From Ciborinia camelliae (lineage: Eukaryota > Ascomycota > Leotiomycetes > Helotiales > Sclerotiniaceae), in NCBI GenBank assembly GCA_025890175.1, contig JANPYM010000009.1, forward strand, positions 1,967,359-2,031,358: 64,000 nucleotides of DNA. The letters run 5' to 3'. The first letter of the stretch is position 1. The number at the start of each line of letters is the position of its first letter. Made by a program: the position numbers and the translations under genes. Under the pieces are notes generated by a model. That model did no database searches, had not been told where the DNA came from, and was given only the letters and a program-made list of their open reading frames with translations. Positions 48,401-58,108 of the stretch are shown piece after piece.

Positions 48401-48481
48401 CCTGTCTGTTCAGATGTCTATGATAATGTTCTTGTTATGGGTGATGCTTCCAATAGGGTCACCTGTATGGAACTCACATAG
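42424..48481 (+). CDS. NACHT-WD40 NLR-type STAND protein (NWD2-like)
   Basis: Fungal NLR architecture, the group including heterokaryon-incompatibility receptors. Six exons, 42424-42760, 42818-43077, 43136-43251, 43465-43753, 43812-45437 and 45719-48481, give about 1796 residues. The N-terminus holds a DDTP repeat and an 11-fold Pro-Val dipeptide run. The NWD NACHT N-terminal domain follows (about 75-335; LAWAGALILLPFLLNPATQDE, LEYQIRLSAYLSRKSLTRFF). The NACHT NTPase has Walker A GAAGTGKST (413-421), Walker B LYIVVDALDEC (509-519) and ITSRPE (about 545). From about 945 to the end there are a dozen or so degenerate WD40 repeats (for example LLATVDVDGTIKLWNL, KLVACGFSDGTIQLW). All NTPase motifs look intact. 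The 281-bp last intron may hide a small exon. No separate enzymatic effector domain is seen. Confidence 0.9.
42565..42630 (+). repeat. In-frame CCTGTT microsatellite encoding Pro-Val
   Basis: Eleven perfect CCTGTT units, 66 bp, within exon 1 of the NLR gene. Being a hexamer, length change would keep the frame and add or remove Pro-Val pairs. Confidence 0.95.
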
Positions 48482-49833
48482 CCTGCGATTCACGATCGTA
48501 TGTCGAAGGCAGTTCATGCTTGCGATGATGCAACTATGAAATGAGCGGAAGGCGGAACAGGAGAATTTTCAGTGACATCATCGCTGGCATTTTGGGACAA
48601 ATACGATATTTTCTTTCTACTTGAATGTATTCAAAGGTTTGAATTTTAGTCCAATTCTTTATTTTCGTTTTTGGGAGGGTTCATACAAATTACTATCTGG
48701 CATCAGAATTCAAATTGAATATTCAACATGCGCACTGGGCGAAAAGTTCTTGAATGATACTGATTTACCTTTATTTTCGTAATCGACTTTCTTCTCATCA
48801 CTTACCACAATAGTGTTTCTAACACCAAGAACAGGAATGTCATCTTCATTCAATCTCCTATCGCACGCTTGACCTACGCACCATTCTGTCGTTCCTTCCA
48901 GATCCATTCCTTTCATCGTTTCCTATCTTCCCCCCAACATATCCCATAATATAAACCCAAACCCCAATAAAACAATAAAATAATAAAACAACAAGGCACT
49001 ACAGAGAAGTGGTTAACGCGACGCCCTGATATTTACTCACTGGGTATAGGAATAGCCAGACATTTCCTTCGGGAGCCAGAGTTCGAATCTCTGTGGTGTC
49101 GTTTTCTTTTGGTGGATTGGGGGAAAAAGGTAGAAAGGGAGGAATAGAACGGGGAAGAAGCTGTTAGATAGATAGGTACTGAGTAGATGCATAAGGATCT
49201 TTAGGTCTCGTATTTTCGTAGGTACTTATTATTACCATACTATTTTAGACCCAGTATAGGTATGAATATGTGAAGTGGACATCACCAGCCGCCCCCCAGC
49301 GAGCACTGTACATACAGTAGGTAGCCGATTAGCGAAATCTACAATAGGTACTAGGTAGGTAGTAAGAATAAAGACAAAGTAAAGAAACAAAAGAACTAAT
49401 GTATATATATATGTGTGAAAACTTGTACCATCTATTTATTTAACTATTTAACTATATATCTCATCTCTCAATCTGCTGTAATTACCCTTTCTCCAGAAAA
49501 ACATTTCTATCTACGGAATGGATGAATAATGAATAATGGATATCAAAAATCAGAAATCAAAAGTTGAATGACAAGAGAAAGGAAATAACAAAAAGCAAAA
49601 AGGAAAAGAAAAGCAAAAATATAACTTCATACTCGTCGTACTGTAACCTAGGAGAAAATATGAGAATGAAAATGAAAATTGAAGAATACTCGTAACATAA
49701 CATAAAAGATCAAAGAAATAATAAAAGTAAAAGTAAAAGCAAAGCTCCTAACGTAAAACCAACCCCCTCTCACCCCCGCCTATTCCCCCCCTAAAACACT
49801 CATCCTCTTCCCATCCTCGTCCTCCACGAAAAT
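48482..49833. other. Intergenic region with a tRNA-like element
   Basis: About 1.35 kb after the NLR gene. Apart from the tRNA-like element at 48995-49101 it holds AT-rich DNA, TACC/GGTA words and A-rich tracts (49560-49740). No protein gene is supported. Confidence 0.5.
48995..49101 (+). tRNA. tRNA-like Pol III element, probably intron-bearing or degenerate
   Basis: The ends pair as a 7-bp acceptor stem with wobbles (GGCACTA with TGGTGTC) plus a discriminator G. A canonical T arm (CAGAG-TTCGAAT-CTCTG) carries the B box, and AGTGGTTAA matches the D-loop/A-box core. A TTTT Pol III terminator follows at 49102. At 107 bp it needs an intron and/or a long variable arm; TTCC-TTC-GGGA could be a class II variable stem, as in Ser/Leu tRNAs. 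However, I cannot fold a normal D stem or anticodon stem, so no amino acid is assigned. It may be a pseudogene or the head of a tRNA-derived SINE. Confidence 0.45.
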
Positions 49834-51522
49834 CTAACTTTCTTCCCTCCCTTCTTCCCCCTTTTCCCCNNNNNNNNNNCTAACTTTCTTCCCTCCCTTC
49901 TTCCCCCTTTTCCCCCCAAACCTCCCCCCCACCCCACTAACCCACGCCAAAAAGTCCACGATCAAACCCGCTACCCTCCCTATCGCATTACTCGCCACAT
50001 CTTTAACTTTCGAAATATAGAGATTCGTACGAAGACGCAGCATGGCGAGCCTTCCCTGTTTATCAAAAGGACTCGGAGGATTATCATTTTCGTGTGATTT
50101 TTCGGATTTGCTCTTCAATGTATGTGCTTTGAAATGTCCGATGATGCGCTCTTTCATACTTGTGTTTGTGGGTTTTTTATTTGGAGCTCCGGTTGGAGCT
50201 TGCGTTTTCTTTTTCTTTTGCTTCTTCTCGTTGGTAGAGGGAGAGTCGGTATCTGTAACTTTATCATGACCGGTCAATCTGGCTCTCCCTCTAATCATAT
50301 ATGCCACTCTGGCCTTCAACCCCGCTTCCCCGACTCCTCCCCCACTACTCCCACTACTCCCACTCACAATCCCCCGCTCGCCGTTGGCGCAGTCGATGCT
50401 CCCTCTGCCGATTTCCCCGACGCTGGCGCTGGTGCTGCGGGGGGCGGTGGTGACGACTCCCTGTCCTCGCGAATCGGTTCCATGGTGCTCTCCATAGGGG
50501 AACCGGGCGGCGACAACTGGGCTCGGGTTGGGATTTGGGACTGGGAGGTGGTGGATTCCTGACGCGCTTTGGCTTCTTCTTGTTGGATTCTCTAGTTGCG
50601 GAAAAATCAAAAAAATTAGCTTGGTTCATTTGCGTTTGCGCTTTCGTTGGGATCTTCATCTTCGTCTTCATCTTCATCTTCATCGTCATTCTTCATTTTC
50701 ATCTAATACTTTAAATGCAAATTCGAATGTAAAAGAAGGTAATGTGAGAGCGAAGAGAAGAATGTGAAAGGGTAAAAAATAGGTCATCCAACCTGCAATT
50801 CGAGGCCCAACCATCACCTCTTCATCATTTTCTTCTGCGATGAGACCTTCGGCAAAACGTGATTGATAATAAAGGATTCTCTCTCTCACCTGATCCAGCG
50901 TCATTCTCTTCTTCTCTTTTTTGCTTGGTTCTGGGGTTGGTGCCGTGCCAACAGCTACCGGAGTGACAACTGCCTCTGTTGCAGCTTCAGTTGCAGCGCC
51001 ATCTTTCTCATCAGCCTTGGCCTTCTTTCCCACCTGCCTCTTTTCCTTCAATTCCAAGAGTTTCTCCTTCAACCCTACAACCTTTGCCTTGACACCGTCT
51101 CGAATACGGCTAGCATTACCACCCTCTTTCTCCTTTTCCACCACCAAACCCTCACCCGTACTGTTGCTATCCACGGCCTTCGCGCCACCCCCCTTGCTCT
51201 TCTTAACATGCTCCAATGCCAAACTCGGACCGGCCTTCACAACCCGTCCAACACACTTTCCTCCCTCTCTGAGCCCCTGCACTCCAGCTGCAAAATGCAC
51301 TTTGCAATCATACCAATCCTTTCTCGCACTCATGCACTTTTTCTTCGCCTCCTCGGCCTTTTTCGCACTCTTAGATGCGGGTGCATCTTCGGTTGGCGCC
51401 TGCGTATCTACGGCTGTAGTGGCAGCTGCTTCGGCAGGGGTGGCGGGAAGAGGATTGACGGTATTGGTTGGGGCGGGAATGGGTGCAGCTGTGGGTGCCG
51501 CTGTTGTTGGTGTGGAAGACAT
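49834..51522 (-). CDS. Hypothetical protein crossing an assembly gap
   Basis: I do not recognise this protein. A long first exon (about 50818-51522) encodes 235 residues: a Thr/Pro/Ala-rich N-terminus, a conserved-looking CMSARKDWYDCKVHFAAGV segment and a Lys/Glu-rich helix ending near LYYQSRFAEGLIAEENDEE. An intron ending at CTAG (50592-50594) with a GCTAAT branch site leads to a second exon. One reading (QQEEAKARQESTTSQSQIPT, 50368-50591) then uses a GTGAGT donor at 50367; the other stays open to 49834. A final exon (KSKSEKSHENDN, LRLRTNLYISKVKDVASNAIGRVAGLIVDFLAWV) follows. The C-terminus is unreliable because ten Ns flanked by a 36-bp duplication interrupt it. Confidence 0.5.
49870..49879. 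other. Assembly gap (10 N) with duplicated 36-bp flanks
   Basis: Ten Ns lie between two identical 36-bp sequences (49834-49869 and 49880-49915), a pyrimidine-rich stretch beginning CTAACTTTC. This is the signature of contig ends that overlap but were scaffolded instead of merged. Confidence 0.95.
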
Positions 51523-53669
51523 GTTGGAATTGGTTCTTGATCTGAAACTGCGGGGACGGATGAAGAGAAGACGACTGGTGATGTACGGTCTTTGACGGGG
51601 GTGTGAGTGAAAGATTTTGAAAAATTTCGCGAGGCCCGGAGCAGAGGTGCTTCGGTGTATTGTGGGATTGAGATTGATGCGTGCGTGTCTGCTTGGAAGA
51701 TGGGTTGGAAGATCGTAGAAGCAGATAACAACAATAACGAAGGTTGAAGTTTAAAAGAAAGTGAGGAGACCGTGTATATCTCAAAGTAATCTTCAGTAAT
51801 GACAGGTACTCAAAAAAAAGAAGAGTGCGAACTTCCCCCTTCATAAGAACCTCCAAAAGCCGTCTCGTCATCGCCCACCCATCCAGTCCACCAACCTCAA
51901 CATGCGCATCCCAACCTCCTCATCTCACTTCTCCCTTGCCCAAACGACCCAAACCGCAAAACCAACCCAATTTCCAATCCCACTTCATATCCACCAGAAA
52001 TTAACTTCTCATGCTTCATGCTCGCAATCCTGCAGTCGCACGATAGAACTTTCGATACCCATTATCCTCCGCGAGAATCTCCTAACCGACACGTGAGAAA
52101 GAGCCAGGTCTTCCCCGTCTTCCCCGTTTCCCTCTCGCATTCATTGATGCAACTGCAATTTGCATATCCCCCATCCGGCACCCAAGGAATCGTGCATGAA
52201 TTCTCACGTCCGCCCACCCCTGTCCCCACGCATAACATCATCTCATCTGATAATTTTGCGCTCGGTGGAATTTTCGTAACAATCTAGAAGCGAGAAAAAT
52301 AAGGTAATTTTTTTTGGAAGGGGTTTCATTCTTCTCAACGCTAAACATTCGAGGTTTATGTACTACTACCTAGGTAGTGTCTAGAGTGAACGTTATTTGC
52401 TATCCCTTATTGTAAGTATACTTAATCTCGAGAGATATTCGCCGTCTTGGCATTCATTCAATTCGGTAAATTTCCAAACCGACGAATATCATGCTGATTC
52501 ATTCATTCTATTTGGTATTTGATATTCTAGGTGCGGAATCTGCCACCTGCAATGGATGATTGAGATTTCCAATTATTTTATCTACCTACCTACCTACCTA
52601 CCCACCTAGGCCAAAATCTCTACAATAGTCCGAATCATGGTTTATCTGCGGCCTAAACTCCCAAATTCCCAAATTCCAATCCTCCGTTCGTTCATTCAAC
52701 CCCAATACCAAGCCTGCGAATCTCTCTCTCTCCCCCTCCCCCTCCCCCCCCTTCTCTCTCTCGATTTAGCCATTTTACAATTTTACAACCTCATCATAAA
52801 AACAAAAATCCAAATCCAAATACAAATCCTCCCACAGGAAATGCCAAGGATCCCAAATCTCATTCCAAACAACCTGGAACCTTAAGCGAACTCAAAACTC
52901 AATTCTCTCTCTCAAAGAAAGGGGGCCCGGGCGCGAGCCTTTCCCTCAATATTCTTTCTCACTCAATGCTATATTACATTACATTACATTATATTACATG
53001 TACACTATATTATGGATTTCTTCCTTCTCCTTCTTCGCGAATCAGTACTTTTCTTATTATATCTTATCCGCATCCGCATCCGCATCATCATCATCATGAT
53101 CCCCACCTCAGAAAAAATTCATCCATCCATCCATCCATCCACCCATCCGTCCTAATCTAGAGTAGAGGAAGGACATATGTATCTAGCTACCCAGCTAAGA
53201 GCAGCTAGCTTACTATAGGTAGCTAACGTTACCTACCGATACACTGCATTAACCCCCTATCCCCCCAAATAACTATACCGTACCGTACTGCCCATAAAAA
53301 CCCCGAATCGAACCGAACCGAACCAGTCTATCCGAACCAATTTTTTTTATCTAGATCTATATCTAGACTAACATAGGTAATTACTACATACCATTCATCA
53401 AACCATGACATGCATACATGCATACATACATAAATGATTTTGCACCATACCATGCGATACTGATATTATATCAAACACTTATATATATTGGACTCCAAAC
53501 CAAACTACACGAAACGAAACGAAACCACTCCAAACGAACCCAAACACTATTTAACTTTTAAGCCTCTCCTCCCCTCCCCTTCACTGCACGATGGATGGAT
53601 GTACAATACAATACAATACAGTAATCCAGCCCAGCGCTCGCCATCATCATCATCATCACCATCCATCAA

Positions 53670-53750
53670 ACCCTCCCTTCCTCCCTCCCTCCCTTCCTTC
53701 CATCCTCCCTTCCATCCTCCCTTCCTCCCTCCCTTCCTCCCTCCCAACCT
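53670..53750. repeat. Polypyrimidine minisatellite (TTCCTCCCTCCC-like)
   Basis: About 80 bp with only C and T apart from four A residues, made of CCTCCCTTCC- and CCTTCCAT-type units. Confidence 0.8.
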
Positions 53751-54066
53751 TCCATCCAACATCCATCCATCCACGCCATACCATCCGTACCGTCCGTACC
53801 ATCCGTACCACCCCTTCCATATAAAAAAAGAAATCCCAGGTTCCCTCTTACCTTTTCCCTTTCCTCTCTCCTCTCTCTTCCCATTTCCCTATTATTCTTG
53901 CCCATTCCTCCCCATTCCCCCGAAACCCACACATCAGTCTCTATCAGTCCCATCACCGGGTACTCCATCAAACCACCACTCCATTACACCATTACACCAT
54001 CATATCATCACAATATATCATCGTCACAATATATCATACCATTACATCATCACAATACATTATTAT

Positions 54067-54096
54067 ACCCAGATACCCAGATACCCAGATACCCAG
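54067..54096. repeat. ATACCCAG octamer repeat
   Basis: Nearly four perfect units of ATACCCAG. Confidence 0.85.
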
Positions 54097-55064
54097 TAAG
54101 TAATACCCATAATACCCATAATAAATACACACTACCACTATCAAGCAACCATCAAACAACTATACCCAACCATACCTAAAGAGAAAAAACGAGAGAAAAC
54201 AAGCATAAGAATAAGAATAAGAAACTCCAAATTTCATACCTACATCCCATTCCCATTCCCATTGCCATTCCCATTCATTCCCATTCAGAACATCCATCCA
54301 TACACCCATCAAGCTGAGATTCCCCTCCATGTCATCATCATCATCACCATCATCATCATCACCATCACCATCATCATCACCATAATTCATATACCTACCC
54401 ACCTACCTATGCATTACCCCCCTCCTCCCCCCCCTTCCTCCCCCAAAAGATCTCACCTACCCCGCATTTAAGGTATATTTAGGATCTGTATATCTTCACC
54501 TCATCAAAAAGTCCAACAACAATAAACACAAATCTAAATCTAAACATAAACATAAACCCCAATCCCAACCCCCAACCCCAACCACCAATCCACAACCCCA
54601 AAGAAAAAAGAAACCACAAAAAAGAAAATTTCGAACAACATTGTTCCACAGGTCATTCTTGAAACCCAAACCCAAACCAAAACCAAAACCGAAACTGGCA
54701 GATCCTTACTTATGTAGGTACCTAGTAGGTAAACGTCATAGAATGTTTCATTGGGCCTCTCTGCATAGGTACGCGAAACTAGGTTGCATGTCATGAGAAA
54801 AAGGTTCTGGAGAAGATGGAAAAGAAGGAGAAGGAAAAGAAGAAGAAGAAAAAAATGTTTCTTGTGGTATATCTGCCATAGATCTGCCACGACTGACTGA
54901 TGAAAATCGCCAGCTAGCCTTTCACAATATTCGGCCTTTGTGTTTTTCTTAACCACATCTCTGATCGACGGCGTCCCTTCCCCCATTTATACTTCCCTCC
55001 CTCCCTCATTTCCCCATGTATAAACCCGAGCAAATCCCCCCCCCCCACCCCCCCAATACCTAAT

Positions 55065-55836
55065 CTATCCAAAGATCGCTTCCCCCGAGTTTTCGCCCTC
55101 GAAGCCCAACTCTGCTAGCTTCCTCAGTCTATTCTTATCCTTCTTGGAATCCCGCGCGCTCTTCTCCTTCGCCAGTTTGTGCACCAGCTCCGCGTCTGCC
55201 TTCTCGTATCCGGGTGGGGCGTCGTCATCTTTGTCTAGATCTATTTCTCCAAGAAGCAAGACGTTCTCGCCGCGGACGAGGAAGAGTCCCCGAGGGATAT
55301 CGGCGTAAAGTCCGCGTTGTGTGCTGGCGGCACCGGGCGAAGAGGGGGGAGGAGGTGCGACAAATATACGCTCGACGGTAGATTGTAGTACGATGTTTGC
55401 TGTGGTGAGGAGTTTAGAACGTTTGATGTTCCACGGGAAAATTTGTTTGTCAATAGATGATGTGCATACCGAATTGATCCCAACTTCGAAGAATTCCAAT
55501 GAGTTTTCTGCCATCGCGGAGAGAGATCATAAGTTTTTCTGTAAAGTGAAGATGATGATTAGTATACGAAATTATCATAAAAGAGCCCGTATGCTTGTAT
55601 TCTCGAGGCGTTGATCCGCCACTAGCAGGTTCCTCAAGGAAGTAGCCATATCACGACCACCCTTTCATGTATAGCTTCGCAGAATGGAAATTCTTACTAT
55701 CAGTCAAGTCAAGTAATTGCGCAGCTGTCGTGAACATTTGCGCAGGGAGTTGCTGGTTCGGAGGAGGTATTCCAGCTCCTAGAGCTGCCATCTCTGCCCC
55801 TCCTTCCAGGCCTTGATATGTCGTTTGATGCTCCAT
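55065..55836 (-). CDS. LSM1: LSM1, mRNA decay Sm-like protein
   Basis: Subunit of the cytoplasmic Lsm1-7 ring that binds oligoadenylated mRNA 3' ends with Pat1 and promotes decapping. Exons 55698-55836, 55470-55538 and 55065-55399, with introns of 159 and 70 bp, give 180 residues. Splicing restores [19 protein letters not shown] and [18 protein letters not shown], the Sm1 motif. Sm2 is [18 protein letters not shown]. The C-terminal extension is charged and helical ([20 protein letters not shown]), as expected for Lsm1 and absent from other Lsm proteins. The N-terminus (about 35 residues, Pro/Gln-rich) is longer than in yeast. The intron inside the Sm1 motif explains why no single frame shows the whole domain. 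Confidence 0.95.
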
Positions 55837-56982
55837 CTAGTCTGTCTCTGAAAGTGAAAAATCGTTATCGTAATAGAGAGAATGTCCACCAATCCATTCC
55901 GCAAGGTTGACAATACAAACTCCGAAGGTTGAGGTTCGTGGAGAGTTTAGTGGAGATGTGAATACTACGGGTTGAGTTGTGCGGCAATAGAATTCGATGA
56001 TGCTGTGATGGGGAGCGACCAGTCGGTTGATAGAGGCACTATATAAAAGTTGCAGTAAGCAAGAAAAAGATTTCTTAGAAGATGGGTAGATTAATGAAAT
56101 TCATATAGTATCAAAATCTAAAATAAAATAATGCCTTTTGTTCTGTTTTATTTACCTATCTTAAGTATCTATTTCTCTATCTAAGTTAATAAAGTGAATA
56201 CCTAGGTTAGGTAACATGTATCTACCTATACCTAAGGTATACATATAGATCTTCTATAGAAAGTATACTAAAGACTCGAAAATGAAGTTTTACATGTAAG
56301 TTTCCTTGCGAGTGTAGATGAGATGAAAGAATCTGGTATCAATATATAGTATAGTATAGGTAGGTAGTATAGTATTGCTTCTTGTTTCTATTATATATTA
56401 TTCAATATCAATAAATTCTTTCCCTTCTCCTTTTTCTTCTCCTTTTGTTTTTGTATGTTAATTGAAAACTTCATGGGCTATTAGTAAAGCAATGCCCATT
56501 TCATTAGATATAGCAAGAATGGAGAACAGTACTTCAATGAAGGATCTCAAATGTTATATGGGCGCTTTTGGAGGAGTATGATAATGAAGCTGTCGAAAAC
56601 CAAAAAAGTTCAACAGGAATAATCATCATAAAACATGTGAGAACACACTTGACTGCATTAGATCCGACTTTATTTGCCATCTAGTGCAGACGAGAAAAGA
56701 AGAGTAAAGCAGCAATTTTCTTGAAGAAAACCAACCAACCAACCCAAAATAAAATCCTCAAAATAATTTTTTGCTTTATTTTTCTTCGGAACCCGGTATC
56801 CATACTTGCTTGTAATTCGTTGAATGGCTGTCTGGCTGTCTGGCGTGTACGACCTCAACTTATTATTGCTCGATTCCGACTCGACCGGATAGAAAATGTA
56901 TCGTGTATCGTGCGTGTATCGTGTATCGTGTTTCGCCATCGCCCGCAGAATTTGTTGGAGAAGAAACACCGGGCCCCCAAGG
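55837..56982. other. Intergenic region LSM1-Nudix
   Basis: About 1.15 kb between two minus-strand genes: LSM1 promoter, AT-rich DNA with TACCTA words (56150-56240) and a TATAG repeat (56343-56372), and the Nudix-gene 3' UTR. Frames at 56670-57209 overlap the Nudix gene and are shadows. Confidence 0.5.
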
Positions 56983-57562
56983 CTACCGCTCGATGGTACA
57001 ACGCTCAAGAGCCTGTAATAACTCTGGACGTTCTTGAAGATCCTGTTTTGCCTCTGAATATGTCGCCCACTTTCGATTCCTCTTGTGCATTTCTGGCCAT
57101 TCTGTCTCTTCGCTTGTGACGGTGACTTGGTAGAATTGGTAGAGTGCCTTGGGTGCATTTTTCGAGATTTGCTTCGCCGTTCTGGTTTCGGTGATTTGAC
57201 CCAGATCATAATCGACAGTACAGACTATTCCTGCTTCCTCCCATGCCTCACGTTGTGCTGCTTCGGTGCATTCTTCATCGGTTTCCCATCCACCCTTAGG
57301 CAGAACCCATGCGTTCCGGCGTGTAGATTGGATGAGGAGGACGTGAGTTTTTGCTTCATTCAAAGGAACAACTCCTGCGACGAGTCTTTCTCCTTCCGGG
57401 CCATAACCTATATTCCAAAAGGAGAATGTAAGCCAATGAACATTCCGGATTTGGAAATAGGACAATGTAAAAGGTACGATGCGCCAAATGTCATAGAGGA
57501 ATTGCAAACGTACGTTGGTTATTCCTCCCAGTACGAGACTCCATAGAAAGACCAGTTGCCAT
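56983..57562 (-). CDS. Nudix diphosphoinositol polyphosphate phosphohydrolase (Aps1/DDP1-like)
   Basis: Predicted to cleave inositol pyrophosphates, diadenosine polyphosphates and possibly polyphosphate ends. Exon 1 (57514-57562) encodes MATGLSMESRTGRNNQ. A 106-bp intron with a GTACGT donor follows, and exon 2 (56983-57407) restores RYGPEGERLVAGVVPL, giving 157 residues. The Nudix box spans residues 55-77 (GX5EX7REUXEEXGU; GGWETDEE...REAWEEAGI) with all catalytic residues present. WVLPKGGWE is diagnostic for the DIPP subfamily. The small size and RYGPEGERL start match fission-yeast Aps1-type proteins as I recall them. Without the first exon, the frame would falsely begin inside the intron with a hydrophobic stretch. 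Confidence 0.93.
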
Positions 57563-57919
57563 GATGAAGGCGATGCTTCACCTGTTGGGTGCTGATGCAC
57601 TGTGCAGGAAGCACAATTTGTTTTGTTGTGAAATCAAATAAGAAAGTTCGTCGAAGGTAAAGTTCGGCTGCGAGAAGTACTAGGTAGGCAGGCTACGCTA
57701 CTGTACTTTTTTTTCTTAAAAAAGGCAGGTTCAAGAAACGCAATCTTGCATATTATCGTGGGTACCTGGGTAGTTTTCAATATCGATCGGAAATTGGTGA
57801 TAAAGTAGAATTTAAAGACAAGATTTCATTTAATTTTAATTAATTGTTATTATGTGTTGGAAATGTATTAGACAGAATAGACTGGACTGGGGGGGAGGTT
57901 TTTTGGAGGGGGAAATTGT

Positions 57920-57967
57920 GGGTGAGTGGGTGAGTAGGTGAGTGAGTGAGTAAGTGAGTGAGTGAGT
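57920..57967. repeat. GTGA tetranucleotide repeat
   Basis: Roughly eleven imperfect GTGA units with GGTGA/GTAA variants. Confidence 0.8.
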
Positions 57968-58021
57968 CCCTTCTTTGAAGTTCTGATGGTCTTTGAAGTT
58001 TGAATAGGTAATATTGAATGA

Positions 58022-58108
58022 ACTGACTCTGACTCTGACTGACTTGACTTGACTTGGCTTGGGCTTTGGCTTTGACTTGGCTTTGACTTGACTTGACTTG
58101 ACTGACTG
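58022..58108. repeat. GACTT/GACTCT pentamer-hexamer tract
   Basis: An imperfect tandem array of GACTCT, then GACTT and GGCTTT units. Confidence 0.75.

Larger units (their letters stand above)
51523..55064. other. 3.5-kb gene-free region, minisatellite rich
   Basis: This region contains C/T-rich and tetranucleotide tracts: TACC (52583-52604), TCTC/CCCC (52720-52770), ATTAC (52970-53000), CATC (53080-53150), a CCTCCCTTCC block (53670-53750), ATACCCAG repeats (54067-54096) and CATCAT/ACCATC tracts (54320-54385). Open frames here are translations of repeats. Promoters of the flanking gene starts or 3' UTRs must lie at the ends. No gene was found. Confidence 0.6.

Noticed and set aside
50863..51595. 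Two plus-strand frames above 220 codons
   Set aside because: Antisense shadows of the first exon of the gap-containing gene, which has the splice sites and charged-helix pattern.
54540..54986. 148-codon minus-strand frame with a Leu-run
   Set aside because: Hydrophobic run is the translation of an AAG-type repeat; no signal peptide context or conserved motif, and it lies in repeat-rich DNA.
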